Shown here: piece after piece, positions 34,189 through 42,126 of the stretch | How the letters are laid out: each line of letters opens with the position of its first letter | How positions within the stretch are numbered: the first letter of the stretch is position 1 | Origin: Bacterioplanoides pacificum | GTDB lineage: Bacteria; Pseudomonadota; Gammaproteobacteria; Pseudomonadales; Oceanobacteraceae | Assembly: GCF_042648445.1 (NCBI RefSeq) | Contig: NZ_JBHRYB010000001.1 | Span: 372,001-436,000, forward strand | Direction of reading: 5' to 3' | Length of the DNA stretch: 64,000 nucleotides | Position numbers and translations under genes: made by a program | The notes under the pieces: model-generated | What the model saw: the letters and a program-made list of their open reading frames with translations, nothing else | Databases searched by the model: none | What the model was told of the DNA's origin: nothing

Positions 34189-35559
34189 TCACTTCAGCAC
34201 GGCAATATCCAAATACTCCGGTACCTCGGCGTGCCAGCCGAGTTTGTCCTGCAGATGCAGGCGCATACAATCGGCGGCCGACGCTTCGCCGTGGGTAATA
34301 AATACCTTTTTCGGCTTACCCGGCAGCTGTTTCAGCCAATGAATAATTTCCTCATAGTCACCGTGGCTCGACAGCGCGGTCAGATTATGGACCTCGGCTT
34401 TGACCGGATAATAATTACCGTGAATTTTGACTTTATCGGCACCGTGGGTCAGTGCATCTCCCCGTGTCCCGGCAGCCTGATAGCCAAGGAATAAAATACT
34501 GTTTTTGGCATCCGTCACCAGGCTTTTCAGGTGATGTAATACCCGCCCGCCGCTGGCCATGCCGCTGGCGGAAATAATAATCGACGGGTATTTACGATTG
34601 TTCAGTTCAATCGACTCTTCCACGGTTTTAACGTAATGGGTCATGGCGTCGATTTGTTTGCAGTCGGCCTCATCGAGTTTATGCAGGTCGTGCAGGTTAT
34701 AAAAAATTTCCGTCGCTTTAATGGCCATCGGGCTGTTGAGATACACCGGCAGATGAGGAATACGGTTTTCTTCACGCAGCTTCTGCAGCAGGTGCAGCAC
34801 CATTTGTGCCCGGCCTACGGCAAATGATGGCATCAGCACGATACCACCACGCTGAGCGGTGCGGTTGACGATACCGGCAATCACCTGTTCGGCATCCAGC
34901 TCTTCATGGCGGCGGTCGCCGTAAGTGGATTCCACCACCAGATAATCGGTGGCGGGCAGTGGTTCTGGCGGGTACATCACCACGTCGTCCTGGCGTCCGA
35001 CATCACCACTGAAGGTGATACTGGTGCCCTGATATTCAAGACGAATGGCACTGGCCCCCAGAATATGACCGACCGGGATAAATTCCGCCGTCATACCACC
35101 GGGTAATTCCAGAATCTGACGAAACGGCAGCGATTTAAACTGCTTCAGTACTTTGCGGGCATCCGCTTCGGTGTACAGCGGTTCGGCCGGCTGATGTTTG
35201 GAAAAATGTTTGTGATTGGCGTACTTGGCGTCTTCTTCCTGCAGGAAACCAGCGTCCGGCAGTAACACTTTGCACAGGGCTTTGGTGGCATCGGAACAAT
35301 GAATCGGGCCGTGGTAACCACGTTTCATCAGTGCCGGCAAATAACCCGAATGATCAATATGAGCATGGGTTAATAACACGGCGTCGAGTTCGCTGGGCTG
35401 GAATGGCAGGTCTGCCCAGTTACGGCGGCGCACGTTTTTAATGCCCTGGAACAGACCGCAATCGATCATGATTTTATAGCGATCGTATTTCACCAGATAT
35501 TTGGAGCCGGTGACGGTACCGGTTGCGCCAATAAACTGAACCTGAAAAGGGGCTTGCAT
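34189..35559 (-). CDS. Beta-CASP metallo-beta-lactamase RNase (YSH1/CPSF73-like)
   Basis: 456 residues. MBL motif II is LLTHAHIDHSGYLPAL (HxHxDH); further metal ligands lie in FIPVGHILGASAI and FSGDVGR. The beta-CASP domain shows ESTYGDRRHE (motif A), PSFAVGRAQ, the His motif B region and SASGMASGGRV, and a C-terminal FITHGE (motif C). Such proteins are endo/exoribonucleases acting on RNA 5' or 3' ends. It is divergent from the phosphorylase-PRPP synthetase-phosphoketolase operon across a 143-bp gap, which suggests that RNA breakdown feeds that pathway (inference). Confidence 0.92.
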   Translation of the reverse strand: MQAPFQVQFIGATGTVTGSKYLVKYDRYKIMIDCGLFQGIKNVRRRNWADLPFQPSELDAVLLTHAHIDHSGYLPALMKRGYHGPIHCSDATKALCKVLLPDAGFLQEEDAKYANHKHFSKHQPAEPLYTEADARKVLKQFKSLPFRQILELPGGMTAEFIPVGHILGASAIRLEYQGTSITFSGDVGRQDDVVMYPPEPLPATDYLVVESTYGDRRHEELDAEQVIAGIVNRTAQRGGIVLMPSFAVGRAQMVLHLLQKLREENRIPHLPVYLNSPMAIKATEIFYNLHDLHKLDEADCKQIDAMTHYVKTVEESIELNNRKYPSIIISASGMASGGRVLHHLKSLVTDAKNSILFLGYQAAGTRGDALTHGADKVKIHGNYYPVKAEVHNLTALSSHGDYEEIIHWLKQLPGKPKKVFITHGEASAADCMRLHLQDKLGWHAEVPEYLDIAVLK

Positions 35560-35702
35560 AATATCTCTCCTGAAAATCCGGCGTATTGCTGCGTGTGTTC
35601 ATGACAGATTAGTCAGTTTACTCTGCTATCTCGTTGATTTACGGCAAGGCAAGTGAAAAACAGCCTTCATACACTGTGTTGAGTTAAGCAGAGTCAGTAG
35701 TT

Positions 35703-37220
35703 ATGGAACAGAATTGCGATTTTCTTAAGCTGCGGCGACTGGGGGTCGATACCCACCAGGAGCCTGTAGTGTATATGCGTCAGGATTGTCATGTGGCGAT
35801 CGCTGAGGGGTTTACCGCTCAGTCACGGGTGGAAGTGTGTACCGAAGGGCATTCCACCATTGCCAGTCTGGCGTTGGTCAGTAATGACTTACTGTCGCAC
35901 CAGGAGGCGGCAGTATCCGAAGCGGCCTGGCGGTTATTGGGTGAACCGCAGGACGGCGAGCGGTTATCTTTCCGCCACGCCCGGGCAGTCGATTCTATGT
36001 CGTTTGTACGTGGCAAGTTATACGGCGAACGTTTTACTCAACAAACCGCCAGCGCAGTGATCCGCGATATTAAGGCCGGACGTTACAGTGATATTCAGTT
36101 ATCGGCGTTTGTGACCGCTTGTGCCGGCGACCGCCTCAATCTGGAGGAAACCATCGCCCTGACCGAAGCCATGGTGGCCAGTGGTCAGCGTTTTGACTGG
36201 GGCAGCGACAACATTCTCGATAAACATTGTGTGGGTGGGTTACCGGGTAACCGCACCACTCCCATAGTCACAGCCATTGTTGCGGCCAACGGTCTGACCA
36301 TGCCAAAAACGTCCAGCCGGGCAATTACCTCTCCGGCGGGCACGGCCGATACCATGGAAACCATGACCAGAGTGCAGCTGGAATTTGAGCAGATGCGTCG
36401 TGTGGTGGAGCAGCAGGGGGCCTGCCTGGCCTGGGGTGGCTCGGTTTCGCTCAGTCCCACCGACGATATCGTGATCCGGGTTGAGCGGGCGCTGGATCTC
36501 GACAGTGAAGGCCAGCTGGTGGCGTCGGTCATTTCGAAAAAAGTCGCCGCCGGTGCCCGTCAGGTGCTGATCGATATCCCGGTCGGGCCAACCGCTAAAG
36601 TACGCTCTGCTGATAAAGCCCGGCGGCTGCAACAATTACTGGAAAACACCGGTGCCGCACTGGGATTACAGGTACGCACCCTGGTCACCGATGGCAGCCA
36701 GCCGATAGGCCGCGGTATTGGTCCGGCGCTGGAGGCCCGGGATGTGTTGCAGGTGTTAATGAACGACAGTCAGGCACCGCAGGATCTGCGCGAAAAATCC
36801 TTGTGCCTGGCGGCGGAAATGCTGGAAATGTCAGCCTCTGCAGCGCCTGGAGATGGTCTGGCAATGGCCCGTGAAACCCTGGACAGCGGCCGTGCAATGG
36901 CTAAATTCCGGGCTATCTGTGAGGCACAGGGTGGCTTTAAGCAACCGCAAATGGCACCTCACAGCCATACCATTTGTGCCGAAAAACACGGTGTGGTGGC
37001 GTATTTTAATAATCGCTTTATCGCCCGGCTGGCGTCGCTGGCCGGCGCGCCAACCGCACCGGCGGCGGGTATGGATGTTCATGTCCGGCTGGGCGACAAC
37101 GTTCAGGCGGGGTCGCCATTATTTACCCTGTATGCCCAGGCTCCGGGGGAGCTGGCGTATGCACTGGAATTTTTAGACGGACACACCGATGTGATCCGCA
37201 TTGAAGAGGAAACAGTCTGA
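35703..37220 (+). CDS. Archaeal-type AMP/thymidine phosphorylase
   Basis: 505 residues, matching the about 500-residue archaeal-type enzymes rather than the 440-residue DeoA. It has an extra N-terminal domain (about 1-85) that in archaeal AMP phosphorylase is needed for oligomerisation. The core has DKHCVGGLPGNRTTPIVTAIVAA, PKTSSRAITSPAGTADTMETM and a C-terminal barrel-sandwich/lipoyl-like domain (VRLGDNVQAGSPLFTLY). Archaeal homologues convert AMP/CMP/UMP plus phosphate to base and ribose-1,5-bisphosphate. Public databases usually call bacterial members putative thymidine phosphorylase. The stop overlaps the next start (TGATG). Confidence 0.87.
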   Translation: MEQNCDFLKLRRLGVDTHQEPVVYMRQDCHVAIAEGFTAQSRVEVCTEGHSTIASLALVSNDLLSHQEAAVSEAAWRLLGEPQDGERLSFRHARAVDSMSFVRGKLYGERFTQQTASAVIRDIKAGRYSDIQLSAFVTACAGDRLNLEETIALTEAMVASGQRFDWGSDNILDKHCVGGLPGNRTTPIVTAIVAANGLTMPKTSSRAITSPAGTADTMETMTRVQLEFEQMRRVVEQQGACLAWGGSVSLSPTDDIVIRVERALDLDSEGQLVASVISKKVAAGARQVLIDIPVGPTAKVRSADKARRLQQLLENTGAALGLQVRTLVTDGSQPIGRGIGPALEARDVLQVLMNDSQAPQDLREKSLCLAAEMLEMSASAAPGDGLAMARETLDSGRAMAKFRAICEAQGGFKQPQMAPHSHTICAEKHGVVAYFNNRFIARLASLAGAPTAPAAGMDVHVRLGDNVQAGSPLFTLYAQAPGELAYALEFLDGHTDVIRIEEETV

Positions 37221-38149
37221 TGTTGATTTTATGTATGGATGGTCACCAGCAGCTGGCTGAATCCTTAGCCCGCTCGCTGGCGGCGGATATTCTGCCGCTG
37301 GAAAGCCGCCATTTTCCCGATGGCGAACACTACTTTAATCTGCCGGCGGATGTGGCAGGCCAGGATGTGGTGGTGTTGTGTCACTTACATCAGCCGAACG
37401 ATAAAGCGTTGGGATTATTGTTTATGGCATCTCATCTGAAAGAGATGGGAGCGGCCCGGGTTGGCCTGGTGGCGCCGTACCTGGCTTATATGCGTCAGGA
37501 TATCCGTTTTCAGCCCGGCGAATGTTTAACGTCGAAATATTTTGCCCGGTTGATCAGTGAACATTTTGATTACCTGGTCACTATTGATCCGCATTTGCAT
37601 CGTTATCACCATCTCAATGAAATTTATTCCATTCCCACTCGTACCCTGCACGCCACCGCGATTATTGGTGAATACCTGCAGCAGCTGGGCCAGCAGAATC
37701 CGCAGCAGCCATTGCTGATTGTCGGGCCGGATGAAGAAAGTGAGCAGTGGGCCAGTACCGTGGCCGAGGCCGCTCAGTGTGATCATCTGGTGTTACGTAA
37801 AACCCGCTCCGGTGATCGTGACGTGGCGATTCATATCCCTGATGTGGAGCGTTATCAGCAGCACCTGCCGGTGATGGTCGACGATATTATTTCCACCGGT
37901 CGTACTATGTTGCGCACCGCCGAGGAACTGCAGAAACAAGGGCTGAATGCGCCCTTGTGTATTGGTGTCCATGCGGTGTTTGCCGATGGCGCCGAAGCCG
38001 AAATGCGGCGTGGCCCGATTGCCGATATCCGCACCTGTAACTGCATCCCGCACAGCACCAACCAGATTGATATCAGTTACCTGATGACGCCGGCGATTCT
38101 GGAGCTGATCCTCGAATGTGAGTCAGAAACCCAGGAGTATGCGTTATGA
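37220..38149 (+). CDS. Ribose-phosphate pyrophosphokinase (PRPP synthetase) paralogue
   Basis: 309 residues. Family motifs: FPDGEHYFNL near the N-terminus, APYLAYMRQDIRFQPGECLTSKYFARLI, TIDPHLHRYHHL, and the PRPP loop VMVDDIISTGRTM. The flexible lysine loop is present as RKTRSGDRDV. It is shorter in the regulatory loop than E. coli Prs, is not in the usual ispE-prs context, and is translationally coupled at both ends (1-bp overlap before, 4-bp after). It is therefore a pathway-specific paralogue, perhaps acting between ribose-5-phosphate and PRPP in the salvage route of this operon; direct use of ribose-1,5-bisphosphate is speculative. Confidence 0.9.
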   Translation: MLILCMDGHQQLAESLARSLAADILPLESRHFPDGEHYFNLPADVAGQDVVVLCHLHQPNDKALGLLFMASHLKEMGAARVGLVAPYLAYMRQDIRFQPGECLTSKYFARLISEHFDYLVTIDPHLHRYHHLNEIYSIPTRTLHATAIIGEYLQQLGQQNPQQPLLIVGPDEESEQWASTVAEAAQCDHLVLRKTRSGDRDVAIHIPDVERYQQHLPVMVDDIISTGRTMLRTAEELQKQGLNAPLCIGVHAVFADGAEAEMRRGPIADIRTCNCIPHSTNQIDISYLMTPAILELILECESETQEYAL

Positions 38150-40587
38150 GTCTGAGCCTGATTTATATGCAGCAGCGTGAGCGTTTCCAGCAACAGGAAA
38201 TTGATGCGCAGGCGCGTCAGCATCGTGAGTTTGACCCTGAATTCGCTCGCTGGGCCGAGGGTGTGGGCATGGTAAAACACCAGAGTGCCACTCAGCTGCA
38301 GGTGTATGAACTGGCAACGGCGCTGGAGGAAGCCGGTACCATCAGTAACAAGGCGGAGTGTTATCAGAAACTCGCGGCCCTGGATGTGCTGACCAATCAG
38401 GCGATGTGGCTGGTGGTGCATATGACTTATGCCAAACACGTGTTTCTGGATGGCCGAGAACTGAGCCCGCTGGATTTTAAACGCGACCCTCAGGGCCATA
38501 CCGGTGGTTCGTTAAATATGGTGCCGGCGTATGCGGCTTATATGGCGATCAACAGCCTCACCGGTATTCATCGCGACTGGCTGATGGGCCAGGGGCACTG
38601 TGTGGCGGCGGTTGATGCGCTGCAGTTGTTAACCGGCACCGCTCTGGCGGAACGTCAGCAACAATACCCGCTGAACGATGACGGTCTGAGCCGGTTTGTG
38701 CAGGATTTTTACAATTACCGTGTACGCCCCGACGGTAAGCCACTATCGCCGCTGGGTTCCCACGTAAACCCGAATACCGCCGGTGCCCGTATCGAAGGTG
38801 GCTACCTGGGTTTTGCCGGGCTGCAATATGTCCATGTGCCGAAACCGGGTGAGCGGCTGGTGGCGTTTTTAAGTGACGGTGCGTTTGAAGAGCAGCGTGG
38901 CAGCGACTGGGCGGCACGCTGGTGGCGGGCGAAGGATTCCGGCCTGGTCAGCCCGGTGATGATTGCTAACGGCCGGCGCATTGATCAGCGCACCACCGTC
39001 GCCCAGCAAGGCGGCAGTGACTGGTTTATCGATCATCTGAAACATCAGGGATTTGCGCCGTTTGTGATTGACGGGCGCGACCCGGCGGCATTTGTATGTG
39101 CCATTTATTTTATGGAGCAACACCTGCAACACGCCGGTGAAGCAGCAGACAGTGGCGATGCCGGTTACCCGGTGCCGATGCCGTATTGTATTGCCGAAAC
39201 GGTTAAAGGTTATGGTTTCCCCGGCGCCGGCACCAATGCTGCTCATGGCCTGCCATTGGGCAGTAACCCGCGTCGCGATAACGACGCGCTGAGCTTTTTC
39301 CATCGCGGTAGCCGGGCGTTATGGCAACCGGAAGCGGACTGGAAACAGGCTGCACAACGTCTGTCTCAGCCCCAGGCACCGTCGTTACCCATCGCTGTGA
39401 CAATTAACCGTCAGGACCCGGGCTGGTTGCACGATGCCATTGCGCCGATGGCGGCTGTGGATAATTATTTTGTTGATCTGGTGGAGGTGAACCCTCACTT
39501 ACGGGTACGGGTTGGTAATCCGGATGAGTTGCGCTCCAACCGCATGAATCAGACGCTGGATCTGTTACAGCACAGAGTCACCGACCCGGAAAACGGAGTG
39601 GCCGAAGCCATCGACGGTAAAGTCATCACAGCGCTCAACGAAGAAGCGGTGGTGAGTGCGTGTTTAGCCAATCAGAGTGGCTTAAATCTGGTGGTATCTT
39701 ATGAGGCGTTTGCCACCAAGATGTTGGGAGCCATTCGTCAGGCGATTATTTTTTCACGCCACCAGAAAGAAGGGGGAGAGCCGGCACCCTGGCTAGGCTT
39801 GCCGGTTATTTCTACCTCTCATGTGTGGGAAAACGGTAAAAATGAACAAAGCCATCAGGACCCCAGCCTGGCAGAAAGCCTGATGGCTGAGATGACTGAT
39901 GTTTCGCGGGTGGTGTTCCCGGCCGATGGCAACAGCGCCATGGCCTGCCTGAAAGCCTGTTATGGTGATCTGGGCGTGATCTGGAACTTAGTGGTGCCGA
40001 AGTCGGTGATGGCCACGGTATTTGACGCCCGCCAGGCTGAAGCACTGGTACAGGACGGCGCCATTTGTGTGCGTGGCCATTGTGGCTCAGAGCTGCAGCT
40101 GGTGGCCTGTGGTGCTTTCCAGTTACAGCAGGCGTTAAAAGCCAGCGACCGGCTGAAAGAGAAAGGGGTGGCGCATTCGTTAATCTACCTGCTGGAGCCG
40201 GGTCGTTTCCGCACCCCGCGTGATGGTTACGAAGCCGAGATGCAGGCCTCTGAGTCGGTGATGGAAGCGTTATTCCCGGCGCGGGTGCAGCAACGGGTAC
40301 TGCTGACTCATACCCGCCCGGAAGTGTTATTGGGCCATGCGCGGATGCTGGATCTGGGGCCACAACGTTGTGTGGCACTGGGTTATGTTAATCAGGGCGG
40401 CACTCTGGATGCCGAAGGTTTGTTGTTCGCTAATCGTTGTACCTGGGCGGATGCCCTGGCTGCACTGGCGCGGCTGGCGGATGTTGAGCCGACAGCGTGG
40501 CTGAGCGCGGAAGAGTGGGCGGCGATTCAGGGGCAGGGAGACCCGTATCAGGTGATTAAACATCCGTATCCGCCTGAGGACGGCTGA
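38146..40587 (+). CDS. Phosphoketolase-like thiamine-diphosphate enzyme
   Basis: 813 residues, the size of xylulose-5-P/fructose-6-P phosphoketolase (Xfp). Conserved Xfp-type blocks: GHTGGSLNMVPAYAAYM, WLMGQGHCVAAVDALQLL, GSHVNPNTAGARIEGGYLGF, KGYGFPGAGTNAAHGLPLG, a PYR domain with NEEAVVSACLANQSGLNLVVSYEAFATKM, and a long C-terminal domain. The ThDP motif is unusual: SDG at 243-245 in place of GDG, with the distal Asn at 275 (VMIANG). It may be a true phosphoketolase giving acetyl phosphate plus glyceraldehyde-3-P, or a divergent transketolase-like enzyme. The start overlaps the PRPP synthetase stop by ATGA. Confidence 0.8.
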   Translation: MSLSLIYMQQRERFQQQEIDAQARQHREFDPEFARWAEGVGMVKHQSATQLQVYELATALEEAGTISNKAECYQKLAALDVLTNQAMWLVVHMTYAKHVFLDGRELSPLDFKRDPQGHTGGSLNMVPAYAAYMAINSLTGIHRDWLMGQGHCVAAVDALQLLTGTALAERQQQYPLNDDGLSRFVQDFYNYRVRPDGKPLSPLGSHVNPNTAGARIEGGYLGFAGLQYVHVPKPGERLVAFLSDGAFEEQRGSDWAARWWRAKDSGLVSPVMIANGRRIDQRTTVAQQGGSDWFIDHLKHQGFAPFVIDGRDPAAFVCAIYFMEQHLQHAGEAADSGDAGYPVPMPYCIAETVKGYGFPGAGTNAAHGLPLGSNPRRDNDALSFFHRGSRALWQPEADWKQAAQRLSQPQAPSLPIAVTINRQDPGWLHDAIAPMAAVDNYFVDLVEVNPHLRVRVGNPDELRSNRMNQTLDLLQHRVTDPENGVAEAIDGKVITALNEEAVVSACLANQSGLNLVVSYEAFATKMLGAIRQAIIFSRHQKEGGEPAPWLGLPVISTSHVWENGKNEQSHQDPSLAESLMAEMTDVSRVVFPADGNSAMACLKACYGDLGVIWNLVVPKSVMATVFDARQAEALVQDGAICVRGHCGSELQLVACGAFQLQQALKASDRLKEKGVAHSLIYLLEPGRFRTPRDGYEAEMQASESVMEALFPARVQQRVLLTHTRPEVLLGHARMLDLGPQRCVALGYVNQGGTLDAEGLLFANRCTWADALAALARLADVEPTAWLSAEEWAAIQGQGDPYQVIKHPYPPEDG

Positions 40588-40627
40588 ACTTTTTGCCACA
40601 GCGCTTGCGGCACAAAAAACAGCCATC

Positions 40628-40664
40628 AAAAAAGGCTTACCGTATCAACCGGTAAGCCTTTTTT
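40628..40664. terminator. Bidirectional terminator
   Basis: 15-bp perfect stem (40628-40642 with 40650-40664) with A6 and T6 ends, between the convergent phosphoketolase-like gene and the minus-strand MBL gene. Confidence 0.92.
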
Positions 40665-40691
40665 ATTGGCTGCAGACGGTGGGGGCTGAAT

Positions 40692-41426
40692 CTATTTGAC
40701 GGCAATGCCAACCGGCAGTTGTTCGAACCAGTCGAGGAATTCCGTGACAAACGGTGGTTTAAACAGCCGCCCGTGTTGCGGCGCCATGATATCGATCTCC
40801 AGATTACGCGCGCGGCGCACCCAATCAAGTTTGGCGTCGTCGGACGGCATCCAGCGCTGGTGGAACTTTTTCATTTTAGGAGCGTGATTGGCCATATTGT
40901 CGACCCATAACGGCGCTTCCACCGACTCCAGTGCCGCACCGACGTCACCACTCATCAGAATTCGCGCTTTCGGGTCGTACACATGGAAATTACCCGACGA
41001 ATGCAGGTAATGCGCCGGGAAAAACTGCAGCTGAATTTTATTCAGGGTGATGGTCATACCTTCATCCGGGATGGCGCAATATTCAATCCGTTCCATGCCG
41101 AAATGGCGGATAAAACTTTCCCATAGCCAGGGAGAATACAGTTTGGCGTTCGGTAAGGCCTGATCCCATAACCCCAGCGAGGAAATAATATCCGGGTCCT
41201 GATGCGAGGCGAATAAATGAGTAATTTGTTCTGCCGGCACAAACTTCAGTACTGCCGATAACATGGGAGCAAATAACTCGATGCCACCCGGGTCGAGCAG
41301 AATCGTCTGGTTGCCGCTCTGAATCATGTATTGGTTGGTGTCGATGATGCCATCGGCTTTGTCCGGGTCGCGCCCGAACATAATCCAGCGATGATCTCCG
41401 TCTTCATAAATGGTGGTGGCTAACAT
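40692..41426 (-). CDS. Diiron metallo-beta-lactamase (ODP-like oxygen-binding) protein
   Basis: 244 residues, a stand-alone MBL domain of the flavodiiron type without flavodoxin. Candidate metal ligands: H75, D77 and D79 in SHQDPDI (the HxExD motif of flavodiiron proteins with Asp for Glu and no final His), H142 in AHYLHSSGNFH, D161 in MSGDVGAAL, and H218 in PQHGRLF. This pattern matches the oxygen-binding diiron protein (ODP) branch, known as an O2 sensor linked to chemotaxis in Thermotoga and Treponema. The gene upstream in the same direction (58-bp gap) encodes a small chemoreceptor-like protein. Confidence 0.8.
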   Translation of the reverse strand: MLATTIYEDGDHRWIMFGRDPDKADGIIDTNQYMIQSGNQTILLDPGGIELFAPMLSAVLKFVPAEQITHLFASHQDPDIISSLGLWDQALPNAKLYSPWLWESFIRHFGMERIEYCAIPDEGMTITLNKIQLQFFPAHYLHSSGNFHVYDPKARILMSGDVGAALESVEAPLWVDNMANHAPKMKKFHQRWMPSDDAKLDWVRRARNLEIDIMAPQHGRLFKPPFVTEFLDWFEQLPVGIAVK

Positions 41427-41484
41427 GGTTGATTTCCTTAACGTGGTTCGTCGCTGTGGGTTAAGACGTTAATGCTGCACGGCG

Positions 41485-42069
41485 TCAGCGTTGGCTCAGC
41501 AGGCTGCGGGCTTTACTCAGGTGGGCGCGGATTTTATCGGCGGTATCTGTAATATTATTAGCAATCACTTCCAGCTGGCTGCGGAACTCTTCCGCTGATG
41601 ACGCTTCTACCTTGCTGGAAGTGGCAATCAGGTTGGCAGTACGGATGTGTTTATCGCCTTCTTCCAGCTGTTGTTCTAACTCCCGCAGGCCGCGTTGTAA
41701 TGCGCCGGATAACGTCTCCCGTTGTTCAAAACACACCTTCATGGCGGCGCTCAGTGATTCCTGATGTTCACTGCCCTGTTGCGAGATCCAGTAGAACTTC
41801 TCTGATGCTGTGCTGGTGCGCCATAACGACACCGCCTGTTGCGATAACTTTTCTGACACGCCGTTGATGTATTGCGACTGGCGGATAATATCGCTCGCCA
41901 GTTCGTCGATAAAATGGGTGATGGCTTTAAAACCGACGGTTTTAGAGCCGGCCCGGACAGCCAGTGCGCGGGCATTTTTGGCCGTCAGAGCCAGTCCTTT
42001 GGCCTCCAGCATGGCCTGGTGTAATTCGGCGGCAATGCTGGCGGCGGTAACAAAAATCGGCGTGCGCAT
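41485..42069 (-). CDS. Small soluble chemoreceptor-like helical protein
   Basis: 194 residues from MRTPIFVTAASIAAEL at 42069; upstream extension to 42102 has no support. No membrane segment. The segment LALTAKNARALAVRAGSKTVGFKAITHFIDELASD (about 26-60) lines up by eye with the MCP signalling tip (LALNAAIEAARAGExGRGFAVVADEVRxLA). A second, weaker match (ANLIATSSKVEASSAEEFRSQLEVIANNI) occurs at about 145-173. All-helical, heptad-like. It is probably a cytoplasmic mini-receptor or MCP-like adaptor. Co-directional with, and 58 bp upstream of, the ODP-like diiron gene. Function not assigned. Confidence 0.7.
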   Translation of the reverse strand: MRTPIFVTAASIAAELHQAMLEAKGLALTAKNARALAVRAGSKTVGFKAITHFIDELASDIIRQSQYINGVSEKLSQQAVSLWRTSTASEKFYWISQQGSEHQESLSAAMKVCFEQRETLSGALQRGLRELEQQLEEGDKHIRTANLIATSSKVEASSAEEFRSQLEVIANNITDTADKIRAHLSKARSLLSQR

Positions 42070-42126
42070 AGGGTGTTCCTGGCATTTTGATAAGTGTGGC
42101 AACTGCCGTTCAGTATAGAAGTCTTT

